From NCBI GenBank assembly GCA_902589825.1, contig CACIUL010000027.1:1-41859 (forward strand): 41,859 nt of DNA. The letters run 5' to 3'. Source of the DNA: an uncultured Verrucomicrobiota bacterium. Lineage in GTDB: Bacteria > Verrucomicrobiota > Verrucomicrobiia > Verrucomicrobiales > DEV007. Under the pieces are notes generated by a model. It did no database searches. It saw nothing but the letters and a program-made list of their open reading frames with translations, and had not been told where the DNA came from. Position 1 is the stretch's first letter, and the number at the start of each line of letters is the position of its first letter. A program made the position numbers and the translations under genes. Shown here piece by piece: positions 26,247 through 34,724 of this stretch.

Positions 26247-28056
26247 AACTGCTTGGATTGTCGTTATTATCTGTGGCTTCGGGCTTTTTTGGTGGTTCGG
26301 GCAACAGGCCGAGTATGTCGACCGGGCAAGGCAGGCTCAAAGCCAGAAGGCAGCAGCGGGTGCTGCTGGCTCAGCGCCGGGACAAGGCGCGGGCGCGGGC
26401 GAGCAGAAAGTGGTCGAGGAGCCGGCAGAGGTCAGAACAGTGACACTTTCCAATGAAAAGGCTGAATGGGTCTTCACGACCGACGGTGGTGGCATCAAGA
26501 GTGTTCGCCTGAAGAAACATAACCTCAAGTATCGGGTAAAGGACAGCGAGGTGGATGCTGACAAAGAGCCGAAGGTGGAACTCAATGTGCATTCAAGCCA
26601 TCCCATTGGGGAATTGAGCAAGGATGTCGGGAAGTTCGAGGATCTCAACTACAAGGTGATTACCAGTGATGAGAGCAAGATTATTTTACAGGCCAATGAT
26701 GGTGACCTGCAGATTACCAAGACCTTTAAGTTAACCAGCCCGGGTGATGATGCCGGCAACGGGCATGTTGTTCAACTTGAGCTCAGGATGAAACACACGG
26801 GTGATAAAAGGCCTTACACGTTATCGGATTATTACCTCTACACGGGCGCAATGGCTGCCCTGTTTCCAAAGGAATGGGAAACCCAGACGGGATTCAGTTA
26901 TTATTTTGATGAAGATGACGAGTTTCAGGACGTCAACCATTTCGAGGATGAGGACCTGGCCTATACGGAGGCGTGCAGTGAGTTCATCTGGGGCAGCGTC
27001 GAGAACCAGTTCTATGCCATCAATATTTGCGCGGAAAAGGAATATGACGGTGGTATCTGGGCGACGCGCCGATCGGTGAAGCTTCCCGGCTACGACAAAG
27101 ACCCCGGGAAATACTACGCGGTTGAGGGGGCGATCAGGTTGCCGGTCCATTCACTGGAACCCGGGCAGGAACAGGTATTCAACTATGATATCTATACCGG
27201 TCCCAAGGACTACCAGATCCTCAAGAAAATGGACCGGGAACGGGTGGAGATGACCGGCTTTGGCCGCATGCCGGTGTTTGGCTGGATGGCCGAGCCGTTC
27301 AGCAAGCCATTGAGTTCACTGATGGCTTTCCTCTATGGGTGGTTCGGCAACTATGGATGGGCGATTATCTGTATCACGTTGATTATCCGCCTGGCGATCT
27401 GGCCTCTGCATATCAAGTCGCAGCGAACCATGAAGAGGATGTCCCTGCTTCAGCCAAAGATGAAAGAGCTGAAGGAGAAGTACAAGGACAACCCACAGAA
27501 GATGAACCAGGAGACCATGGGCCTGTATCGCGACTATGGTGTCAATCCCCTGGGAGGATGCCTGCCTATTCTGCTGCAGATGCCGATATTCCTGGGATTC
27601 TTTGCCATGCTCCGCTCTGCAGTTGAGTTACGTCATGAGCCATGGCTGGGATGGGTTGAGGACTTGTCGATGCCGGACACGATCGCCGAGCCTGGCGGAT
27701 TCCCGTTGAACATCCTGCCTATCCTGATGGGCGTGACCATGGTGCTGCAGATGCGCATGACGCCGAGTACCGGTGACAAGATGCAACGCCGTATCTTCAT
27801 GCTGATGCCGATTATTTTCCTTATTTTCTGCTATGGGTTTGCATCCGCTCTGGCGCTCTACTGGACAGCACAGAACATTATCAGTATTGGCCAGACCTGG
27901 TTGCTGCGTAACCGGCAGGATGTGGAGCTGGTGAAGCGCAAACGTGTCCCCCGTCCTGCACCAGGAAAGGGGCGCCCGAGTTTCAATGCGCCGGCAAAGA
28001 AGAAGCCCAAGCGTAAGCAGATCCGTACTGGGGGAGGCAAGGGACGAAGGTCTTAA
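26239..28056 (+). CDS. yidC: Membrane protein insertase YidC
   Basis: This protein has 605 residues from ATG 26239, overlapping yidD; an in-frame ATG at 26152 lies inside yidD and would precede the first helix wrongly. The first helix is at about 5-19 (AWIVVIICGFGLFWWF). A large periplasmic domain (about 60-350) follows, as in Gram-negative YidC. The conserved insertase core starts near 357: LYGWFGNYGWAIICIT, SQRTMKRMSLLQPKMKELKEKYKDN, NPLGGCLPILLQMPIFLGFF, then the last helices. A basic tail (about 560-605) ends KKPKRKQIRTGGGKGRRS and may touch ribosomes. The large periplasmic domain supports a two-membrane envelope. Confidence 0.97.
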   Translation: MDRTAWIVVIICGFGLFWWFGQQAEYVDRARQAQSQKAAAGAAGSAPGQGAGAGEQKVVEEPAEVRTVTLSNEKAEWVFTTDGGGIKSVRLKKHNLKYRVKDSEVDADKEPKVELNVHSSHPIGELSKDVGKFEDLNYKVITSDESKIILQANDGDLQITKTFKLTSPGDDAGNGHVVQLELRMKHTGDKRPYTLSDYYLYTGAMAALFPKEWETQTGFSYYFDEDDEFQDVNHFEDEDLAYTEACSEFIWGSVENQFYAINICAEKEYDGGIWATRRSVKLPGYDKDPGKYYAVEGAIRLPVHSLEPGQEQVFNYDIYTGPKDYQILKKMDRERVEMTGFGRMPVFGWMAEPFSKPLSSLMAFLYGWFGNYGWAIICITLIIRLAIWPLHIKSQRTMKRMSLLQPKMKELKEKYKDNPQKMNQETMGLYRDYGVNPLGGCLPILLQMPIFLGFFAMLRSAVELRHEPWLGWVEDLSMPDTIAEPGGFPLNILPILMGVTMVLQMRMTPSTGDKMQRRIFMLMPIIFLIFCYGFASALALYWTAQNIISIGQTWLLRNRQDVELVKRKRVPRPAPGKGRPSFNAPAKKKPKRKQIRTGGGKGRRS

Positions 28057-28074
28057 AGGCAGGTGGTTGCCTTT
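28055..28074 (+). terminator. Possible weak terminator after yidC
   Basis: AAAGGCA-ggtggt-TGCCTTT is a perfect 7-bp stem that starts within the yidC stop codon and ends in TTTGATT. The T-tract is short, so termination is probably partial. The 182-bp gap to rpoZ also holds a TTGACT at 28115-28120 that could be a -35 box, without a convincing -10. Confidence 0.4.
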
Positions 28075-28238
28075 GATTGGCTGTGTTCCTGTTGTTCCTG
28101 TTGTTTATTCAACCTTGACTCAGCGTGCTTTTATGTTATCGAAACCGTCCCGCTGATTGAATCAGCCTGTGGTTTGGGAGGAGTTAAAGGCCGCCCTGAA
28201 AGGAAACCCTGCTTAAACACCCCTTTAGATAAACCGTC

Positions 28239-28454
28239 ATGAAAACCGAACTTGTAGAGAAAGCATCGGAAGTTGTTGAGGATAGCACTCTTTTAATCAA
28301 CATGGTTTCCAAGCGGGTGCGTCAATTGAATAACGGTCGCAGCCCATTAATCACGGTGGTCGAGCGGCTTGGTGCCGCGGACATTGCCCTTACCGAGATT
28401 ATCGAAGGCAAGATTGTCATCGATGACGGGCAGGGCATTAAAGAGGCAGAATAG
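28239..28454 (+). CDS. rpoZ: RNA polymerase omega subunit
   Basis: This 71-residue protein matches the omega family: LLINMVSKRVRQLNNGRSPLI (family pattern of an initial helix, K/R-V-QL-xG-P) and then ALTEIIEGKIVID. Omega binds the beta-prime C-terminus and stabilises RNA polymerase. It is shorter than the E. coli protein (91 residues) but covers the conserved core. It starts 182 bp after yidC and is followed by smpB after about 48 bp, so the two are probably co-transcribed. Confidence 0.87.
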   Translation: MKTELVEKASEVVEDSTLLINMVSKRVRQLNNGRSPLITVVERLGAADIALTEIIEGKIVIDDGQGIKEAE

Positions 28455-28502
28455 GGCTGCTTTCTCTGCACCTGACTTGTGGCAGAGAACAGCCACGGCA
28501 GA

Positions 28503-28958
28503 ATGTCGCAGGATATTGCCAACAACCGGAAGGCGCTTCACGATTTCCAGATACTGGAAAAATTCGAGGCAGGGGTGGAGCTGAAAGGCACTGAGGTAAA
28601 GTCAATTCGTGCCGGTCATATTCACTTGAGGGATTCCTTTGGGGTGGTGCATCACGGCCAGCTTTTCGTGGCCGGCTGCGATATTAAGCCCTACGAGGCT
28701 GCCAGCCATGAGCAGCATGAGCCCAGGCGGATGCGCCGCCTGTTGATGCATCGCCGAGAGATCGAGAAGATAAAGGGAAAGCTCAACGAGAAGGGCCTTT
28801 CACTGCCTGTATTACGTGTATACTGGAAAAACCGCAGGGTAAAGTTCGAGCTGGGCCTTGGCCGGGGCAAGGCACAGCATGACAAGCGAGAGACGCTGAA
28901 GAAAAAGGTGCAGGACCGTGAGGCGCAAAGGGCAATGGCACGCTTTAATCGTCATTAA
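28503..28958 (+). CDS. smpB: SsrA-binding protein SmpB
   Basis: This 151-residue protein starts at ATG 28503; a GTG 24 bp earlier is less likely. The family signatures are present: NRKALHDFQILEKFEAGVELKGTEVKS (family N-NRKA-HDY-I---EAG--L-GTEVKS), then HEPRRMRRLLMHRREI and the Lys/Arg-rich tail (KKKVQDREAQRAMARF). It binds tmRNA and delivers it to stalled ribosomes. No tmRNA gene (ssrA) is visible in the window. The gene is convergent with zwf, 79 bp apart. Confidence 0.97.
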   Translation: MSQDIANNRKALHDFQILEKFEAGVELKGTEVKSIRAGHIHLRDSFGVVHHGQLFVAGCDIKPYEAASHEQHEPRRMRRLLMHRREIEKIKGKLNEKGLSLPVLRVYWKNRRVKFELGLGRGKAQHDKRETLKKKVQDREAQRAMARFNRH

Positions 28959-29037
28959 GTAATGGCGCTTTGCACCTCGCTGTTCTTTCCCATTGCGAGA
29001 TGAGCCCCTGAGGGTCAGGCCACGGCACTAAACGAAC

Positions 29038-30576
29038 TTATATCTCACGCCACTTGTGTCCCCGCTCTCCAAGGAGTTGATCGGCTTCAACGGGTCCCCA
29101 TGAACCTGCCGGGTATTCTGCCATCGCCGGCGGGTTGTCATTGTCATGCCACGCATTCTGTATGGCATCGATGAAAAGCCATGCATTTTCGACCTCGTCG
29201 CGCCGGGCGAAGAGCGTGGCGTCTCCGGCCATGGCATCGAGCAGCAGGCGTTCATATGCCTCGGGAGACCCCTTACCGAAGGAGGACAGGTAGTGAAAGT
29301 CCATTTTGACCGGCTCGATTTTCAGGTCGTTACCCGGCAGTTTGGAAAGCATGCGCACTGAAACCCCCTCATCGGGCTGGATTCGCATGGTCAGCACGTT
29401 GCTCCCGTCGATGCTTGGCAGCTTTTGAAACAAAACATTGGGAGGTCGCTTGAGGTGAAGGGATATTTCTGTGGCTTTCTTGGGCAGCCTTTTTCCCATG
29501 CGGATATAGAAAGGGGTGCCTTCCCACCGCCAGTTGTCGATAAAGACCCGCATTGCCACATAGGACTCAGTTCTACTGTTTTCAGTTATCCTTTCCTCCT
29601 GGAGATAGCCGGGCAATGGCTGACCGTTTATCTCGCCACTGGTATACTGGGCCCGGACCACGTTTCTTTTCACCTCGTCCGGCCCCATTCTCCTTAAGGA
29701 CCTGAGCACCTTGACTTTCTCGTCACGCACACTGTCTGCAGAGAGGTCAGTGGGAGGTTCCATGGCAATCAGGCAGAGCAACTGCATTAAATGATTCTGC
29801 ACCATGTCCCTGGTGGCACCAGCCGTATCGTAATAGCCGCCACGACCGCCTTCCATGCCAAGGTCCTCAGCACAGGTGATCTGGACCTGTTCGATGAACC
29901 GGCTTCGCCACAGGGGTTCGAAAATGGCATTCGCAAAACGCAGTATCATGATGTTCTGCGCGGTTTCCTTGCCCAGGTAATGGTCTATCCTGTAGGTATC
30001 ATCCTCATTGAAGGTGTTGCTCAACACACGGTTTAATTCCTGTGCCGTGGAAAGGTCACTGCCCAGTGGTTTCTCGATAATGACCCGTGACCAGCCCCCG
30101 TTTCTTGATTGGTTCAGCCCAGCTGCCTTCAGGTTTTCCAGGACGACCGGGAAAAATTCAGGTGCTGTGGAAAGATAGAAGAGTCTGTTATGCTGGGTGG
30201 TTGAAGCATCATCAATGCTGTCGAGGTGCTTTGCCAGGTCGTGATAGGCCTCGGTATCATTCAAGTCTCCCTGGTGATAGGAAATGCTGGCTGCAAAATT
30301 TTTCCAGGTTTCCGGGTCATGACCGCTGCGTGAATTTTTCCTGTTGGATTCTTCCAGTTCATTGCGCCAGGAAAGGTCATTTTTTTCCCGGCGGGCAAAA
30401 CCGGTGACCTTTAACCCCGGGGGCAGATCATTATCAGCCGCCAGGTTGTAGAGGGCGGGAATCAGCTTGCGGTGCGTGAGGTCACCGGTTGCTCCGAAAA
30501 TGACCATCGAGCATGGCTTGGCTACCTGCCGGGAAAGCAGTTCCTCCCTGAGGGGGTTGTTCGAGGAAATCGACAT
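29038..30576 (-). CDS. zwf: Glucose-6-phosphate 1-dehydrogenase
   Basis: This 512-residue protein oxidises glucose 6-phosphate to 6-phosphogluconolactone with NADP+, the entry of the oxidative pentose phosphate pathway. The nucleotide-binding motif is IFGATGDLTHRKLIPALYNL (27-44). EKPLGSDL (168-175) and the active-site RIDHYLGKE (196-204, with the catalytic His of the family) are intact, followed by MILRFANAIFEPLW. The length is normal. It lies 109 bp downstream of the RpiB-GlyA fusion on the same strand and may be part of the same transcript. That would join it with the other pentose-phosphate enzyme here. Confidence 0.97.
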   Translation of the reverse strand: MSISSNNPLREELLSRQVAKPCSMVIFGATGDLTHRKLIPALYNLAADNDLPPGLKVTGFARREKNDLSWRNELEESNRKNSRSGHDPETWKNFAASISYHQGDLNDTEAYHDLAKHLDSIDDASTTQHNRLFYLSTAPEFFPVVLENLKAAGLNQSRNGGWSRVIIEKPLGSDLSTAQELNRVLSNTFNEDDTYRIDHYLGKETAQNIMILRFANAIFEPLWRSRFIEQVQITCAEDLGMEGGRGGYYDTAGATRDMVQNHLMQLLCLIAMEPPTDLSADSVRDEKVKVLRSLRRMGPDEVKRNVVRAQYTSGEINGQPLPGYLQEERITENSRTESYVAMRVFIDNWRWEGTPFYIRMGKRLPKKATEISLHLKRPPNVLFQKLPSIDGSNVLTMRIQPDEGVSVRMLSKLPGNDLKIEPVKMDFHYLSSFGKGSPEAYERLLLDAMAGDATLFARRDEVENAWLFIDAIQNAWHDNDNPPAMAEYPAGSWGPVEADQLLGERGHKWREI

Positions 30577-30685
30577 GATGGGTCATACAGCCTTCTGCCT
30601 GCCTTGGCCAATAATTGCATGCAAGGGATGATACATCTGCGGAAGTTGAACAGGGTAACGATCTTTATTGCCCTCGATTAATGGC

Positions 30686-32362
30686 TCAAGGCAGTGGGAA
30701 ATCTGCATTCAGCTTGATGACCCGGTCCCGTATGGAGTGAATCACGTCGGGGTCATCCCTGTGCTCAAGGGCTTCATGAATGAAGTCGCCGATTTGCTCC
30801 ATTTCCTGGTTGCCCATGCCGCGGGTCGTTACCGCCGGGGTGCCAATACGAATGCCTCCCCCCTTGAACGGGCTCTCGGTATCAAACGGGATGGAATTCT
30901 TGTTTACCGTGATCCCGGCTTCATCAAGGGTTGCCTGGGCGATTTTACCGTTTATTCCCCCGGGCCGGACATCGACCAGCATCAGGTGGTTTTCGGTGCC
31001 TCCCGATATCAGTCGATAGCCGTGATGGTCAAGTCGCAGGGCAAGGGTGATTGCATTACTGACCACTTGTTGCTGGTAAGTTTTGAACTGCTCCGTCATG
31101 GCTTCAGCAAAGCATGCTGCCTTTGCGGCAATGACATGCATGAGAGGTCCCCCCTGGATACCCGGAAAGACCATGGCATCGATTTTCTTTGCCCATGCTT
31201 CGCCACACAGTATGAGTCCGCCACGAGGTCCCCGCAGGGACTTGTGGGTGGTGGTTGTGATAAAGTCGGCGTGACCGACAGGGGATGGGTGAACCCCGCC
31301 GGCAACAAGGCCGGCAATGTGGGCCATGTCGACGAAAAGCAGGGCGTCGACGGACCTTGCAATGGCGCTCATGCGCTCAAAATCGATGACCCTGGGATAG
31401 GCTGAAGCACCTGCAGTGATCATTTTGGGCTTCACTTCCTCTGCCTGCTGCTGCAGCGCATCATAGTCGATCTGCTCGGTTTGCTCATTTACCCCGTAGG
31501 CGGCAACTTTATAGAAACGGCCTGAAAAGTTAGCCGGATGCCCGTGGGTGAGGTGTCCGCCGTGGGAGAGATCCATGGCCAGTATGGTATCCCCATATTC
31601 AAGTGCAGAGAAATAGACCGCTGCATTTGCCTGTGAACCCGAGTGGGGTTGAACGTTGGCGTGCTCTGCCCCGAAGATTTGCTTTGCCCGCTCAATGGCA
31701 AGTGACTCAGCCGTGTCGACATTTTCACATCCTCCATACCAGCGCCGCCCGGGGTATCCCTCGGCGTATTTGTTGGTAAGGTGGCTGCCTTGTGCCTCAC
31801 GAACAGCACTGCTGGCGAAGTTTTCGCTGGCAATCAACTCAATATTATTTTGCTGGCGCTCGGATTCGCGACTGATTGCATCGGCGAGTTCAGGATCCTG
31901 GGAGGCGATGGCCCCTGTAGCGCCATTGATCTTTGCAACCCGTCGCTCGTGCCTGCCTCCGGCTTCAAACTCGGCAGCCAGGAAAGCGGATACAATTGCC
32001 GCGGCTTGTTCCTCATCGAGCCTGTGAGCCCCGAGGCAGAGAATGTTTGCCCCATTGTGAATACGCGTAAGGCTGGCATATTCCGGGTTGTCAACGACCG
32101 CGGCGCGGATGCCCGGGTGCCGGTTTGCGGCAATGCTCATGCCAATCCCGGTATGGCAAACAAGAATTCCAACCTGAGCATTTCCGGATGCGACATTCCT
32201 GCTCACCGCGTGCGCGTAGTCGGGATAATCGGAAGAATCGGCACTGTCAGTTCCAAGGTCGAATATCTCGTGGCCTGCCTCCTTCAGGCTGGAGGCCAGT
32301 TTTTGCTTGAGCGTGAACCCTGCATGGTCGGAGGCAATGGCTATGGATTGGAGTGAAGACAT
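30686..32362 (-). CDS. rpiB-glyA: Fusion of ribose-5-phosphate isomerase B and serine hydroxymethyltransferase
   Basis: This is one uninterrupted 558-residue frame. Residues 1-145 form a full RpiB: ASDHAGF (10-16), catalytic Cys69 in [28 protein letters not shown], and the RpiB end [11 protein letters not shown]. From about 152 a full SHMT follows without an obvious linker: IELIASENF (175-182), [42 protein letters not shown], and [14 protein letters not shown] with the PLP-binding Lys374. RpiB interconverts ribose and ribulose 5-phosphate. SHMT converts serine to glycine and makes methylene-tetrahydrofolate. Both halves keep their key residues, so both should be active. It lies 10 bp after the phosphatase gene and before zwf. 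It could be a lineage-typical fusion. Confidence 0.95.
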   Translation of the reverse strand: MSSLQSIAIASDHAGFTLKQKLASSLKEAGHEIFDLGTDSADSSDYPDYAHAVSRNVASGNAQVGILVCHTGIGMSIAANRHPGIRAAVVDNPEYASLTRIHNGANILCLGAHRLDEEQAAAIVSAFLAAEFEAGGRHERRVAKINGATGAIASQDPELADAISRESERQQNNIELIASENFASSAVREAQGSHLTNKYAEGYPGRRWYGGCENVDTAESLAIERAKQIFGAEHANVQPHSGSQANAAVYFSALEYGDTILAMDLSHGGHLTHGHPANFSGRFYKVAAYGVNEQTEQIDYDALQQQAEEVKPKMITAGASAYPRVIDFERMSAIARSVDALLFVDMAHIAGLVAGGVHPSPVGHADFITTTTHKSLRGPRGGLILCGEAWAKKIDAMVFPGIQGGPLMHVIAAKAACFAEAMTEQFKTYQQQVVSNAITLALRLDHHGYRLISGGTENHLMLVDVRPGGINGKIAQATLDEAGITVNKNSIPFDTESPFKGGGIRIGTPAVTTRGMGNQEMEQIGDFIHEALEHRDDPDVIHSIRDRVIKLNADFPLP

Positions 32363-32372
32363 TTGCTGGTCT

Positions 32373-32852
32373 TTATTTCTTTTCGGTTGGGGTTTTAAGG
32401 ATGAACTGGATAATGCTGGGCAATGTCTCCATCAGCATATCCCGGACCTCGGTATATGCGGCAAGTCCGCCCCCGATTGGGTCGGGAATGTCCTGTCCGC
32501 GGATTGAATCCTCAGTGCAGAACTCTGTCATAAGGAAGGTCTTTTCGGCTGCCTGGGGGAACACGGCATCCAGGGTGTAAAGGTGACTGGCTGACATGGC
32601 AAGGATGTGGCTGGCACTGTTGACCAGCTCAGTATTGATTGCCTGGCTGCGGTTGCCTGAAAGGTCAATATTGTTCTCCTTGAGGATTGATAGTGTATGT
32701 GCGCTTGGCGGCTGGCCGCCACCCGTTGCGATGCCTGCGGAACGGATTTCCCAGTCCCCATCCTCCCCGGCAACCATGGAACGGAAAAGTCCCTCAGCCA
32801 TCGGGCTGCGGCACACATTGCCGGTGCAGACAAATAGGATGGAGCGGTTCAA
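32373..32852 (-). CDS. Low-molecular-weight protein-tyrosine/arginine phosphatase family
   Basis: This 159-residue protein carries the catalytic loop CTGNVCRS (Cys9 to Ser16; CX5R) at the N-terminus, and the general-acid loop IPDPIGGG with Asp124. The reaction uses a cysteinyl-phosphate intermediate. In Bacillus the relative YwlE is an arginine phosphatase with Thr at the fifth loop position. Here that residue is Val13, closer to the Ile of tyrosine phosphatases, so arginine specificity is doubtful. In Bacillus subtilis ywlE also lies near rpiB and glyA, so this is a conserved neighbourhood. The downstream fusion gene starts 10 bp after it. Confidence 0.88.
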   Translation of the reverse strand: MNRSILFVCTGNVCRSPMAEGLFRSMVAGEDGDWEIRSAGIATGGGQPPSAHTLSILKENNIDLSGNRSQAINTELVNSASHILAMSASHLYTLDAVFPQAAEKTFLMTEFCTEDSIRGQDIPDPIGGGLAAYTEVRDMLMETLPSIIQFILKTPTEKK

Positions 32853-32892
32853 GGTGCCGCGAGAAATTTAAAGGTAAGCATAGCGGGACCGG

Positions 32893-33564
32893 TCATTCCT
32901 TAGAGCGCGCAACCCTGTCCTTGTGGATGTTTTCGATTTCATCGAAAGAACCCTGGTCAAGGATCTTTGCCCTGCGAAACTCATCCGCCTTGTTCCTTAC
33001 CCTTCGGCTGTAATCCTCAAGTTGCATCATTTCGTTGATGCTGCCGGGCAGCAGCAGGCGATTGGCAATGTGGTTCTTTATGGAATCATTAACCGATGGC
33101 ACAATGAAGTATCCAAGAACGACTGTTTCGCCAGCCCAGTTCCCTTGCGTGATAACCGGTGCCAGCCCCTGTTCAAGACGGTTAATGGCCGCATCATCAT
33201 CAAGCAGGCCAAAGCTCCTTGCGTGCTCATAGTTAGTCTCGAAGCAATCCGCGACTGCATTACGCGGGAAGTCACCAGGTGCTTCCGATCTTTGTATGGC
33301 CTCGCTGATGATCTGGTTGATCTCGAAATCCTCCTCCAGGATCTCTTCAATCTGGCGAATGATTTCAATGGACTTATAGAAGCGTTCCCGGAATTTTTTC
33401 TCTGCATTCGGGGATGCAGGCTTTACCACCGTGGTGATCAGGTCTCCCAGCTCGTCAAGGAGGAAAGTGTGGGCCTTCTGGCTTTTCTTCATTTTCCACC
33501 AGAATGAAAACCCGATACACAGGAGTATGACAAAAATAATCTTCCAGAATTGGTCTAGTATCAT
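32893..33564 (-). CDS. Single-pass membrane protein of unknown function
   Basis: This 223-residue protein has one N-terminal membrane helix (FWKIIFVILLCIGFSFWW, about 6-23). A basic KMKKSQK stretch follows, which places the rest in the cytoplasm. That part is charged, alpha-helical and rich in Glu/Arg/Ile (for example RQIEEILEEDFEINQIISEAI). I recognise no family. It sits between pilT and the phosphatase gene, with gaps of 68 and 40 bp, so it probably shares their transcript. Confidence 0.6.
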   Translation of the reverse strand: MILDQFWKIIFVILLCIGFSFWWKMKKSQKAHTFLLDELGDLITTVVKPASPNAEKKFRERFYKSIEIIRQIEEILEEDFEINQIISEAIQRSEAPGDFPRNAVADCFETNYEHARSFGLLDDDAAINRLEQGLAPVITQGNWAGETVVLGYFIVPSVNDSIKNHIANRLLLPGSINEMMQLEDYSRRVRNKADEFRRAKILDQGSFDEIENIHKDRVARSKE

Positions 33565-33632
33565 GGTGTCTATTTTGGGGCTTGGATTATCAGCTCAGGT
33601 GGCCCTTTAGGCAAGCCTGTCAGGCTGGGCGT

Positions 33633-34715
33633 TTATTTGGCGGCTTGTGCAGTATTGTAACGTTCCTGGATAAACTCCGAGTCACGGCAATGGATAATGG
33701 CATCATTATAGGAGATGTGCCTGTTTACAAGGAGGTGGGCGAGGCTCTCATCAATGGCATGCATTCCGTCCTGTGAGCCGATCTGGATTAATCCGAGAAG
33801 CTGCTCAAATTTTCGCTCGATAATGCATGCACGAATACCGTGATTGACCTTCATTATTTCCGAAGCCATAACCCTGCCCGGTTGATCCTGGCGGAGAAGC
33901 AGGCGCTGCGAAATAACGGCTTCCAGGCAGTTGGCAAGCTGTGTCACGATCATTTCCTGCTGCTCGGCAGGAAACACGTCAATTAAGCGGTCAAGTGACT
34001 TGGGTGCATCAATGGTATGCAGCGTGGCAATGACCAGGTGGCCTGTCTCGGCAGCGGTGATTGCCGTGCGTATGGTTTCAAGGTCCCTTAATTCACTGAC
34101 CACAATCACGTCCGGGTCCTGCCGCAGTGCTGAGCGGAGGGCATTGGAGAAGCTCTTGGTGTCTTCTCCTATTTCCCGTTGCTTCACCAGGCCGCAGGCG
34201 TGCTCGAAGACATACTCGATCGGGTCCTCAATGGTAACTGCAACCACCGAGCGCTCGCGGAGTATTTTCTGGATCATCGCCGCGATGGTCGTGGTTTTGC
34301 CTGCACCGGTCACGCCTGTGACAAGCACCAGGCCCTGCTGGAGATTGCATAACTCGGAGACAGTCTGTGAGTGGCCGAGCGTTTCAAGCGTGGGAATTTC
34401 TGTTGGAATATAACGGAAGGCTCCCTCGATGGTCCCACTAGCATAGTGGGCATTGGCCCTGAAGCGCCCGACATCCTTCACGGACACCGAGAAGTCCAGT
34501 TCAAGATTTTCCTCGAGCCTGCTGCGTTGGGATTCTGTGATTACCCCGAGCACGAGTTCCTTGGCCTCATCAGGGTCAATGTCGTGATCCTCAAGCGGGG
34601 TCAGCAGGCCATTAATGCGGCATGCAGGGGGTGCCCCGGCGGTGATGTGGAGGTCAGATCCTCCCTGGTTGCAGGTCTGGGTGAGATAATCAACGATGTG
34701 CTTTTTTTCGCTCAT
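33633..34715 (-). CDS. pilT: PilT-type type IV pilus retraction ATPase
   Basis: This 360-residue protein has the PilT domain order: an N-terminal domain with SDLHITAGAPP (20-30), Walker A GVTGAGKTTT (134-143) and the Asp box TIEDPIEY (161-168). Walker B is DVIVVSELRD (202-211), where most PilT proteins have GE rather than SE. The His box is AETGHLVIATLH (222-233). The hexameric ATPase powers pilus retraction. A second PilT-like gene starts upstream, 9 bp away. No pilin, PilC or secretin gene is in the window, so the pilus machine must be encoded elsewhere. Confidence 0.9.
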   Translation of the reverse strand: MSEKKHIVDYLTQTCNQGGSDLHITAGAPPACRINGLLTPLEDHDIDPDEAKELVLGVITESQRSRLEENLELDFSVSVKDVGRFRANAHYASGTIEGAFRYIPTEIPTLETLGHSQTVSELCNLQQGLVLVTGVTGAGKTTTIAAMIQKILRERSVVAVTIEDPIEYVFEHACGLVKQREIGEDTKSFSNALRSALRQDPDVIVVSELRDLETIRTAITAAETGHLVIATLHTIDAPKSLDRLIDVFPAEQQEMIVTQLANCLEAVISQRLLLRQDQPGRVMASEIMKVNHGIRACIIERKFEQLLGLIQIGSQDGMHAIDESLAHLLVNRHISYNDAIIHCRDSEFIQERYNTAQAAK

Positions 34716-34724
34716 GGGATTTGA

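Noticed and set aside
29004..29020. Terminator between smpB and zwf (CCTGA-ggg-TCAGG)
   Set aside because: The stem is five base pairs with no T-run on either strand.
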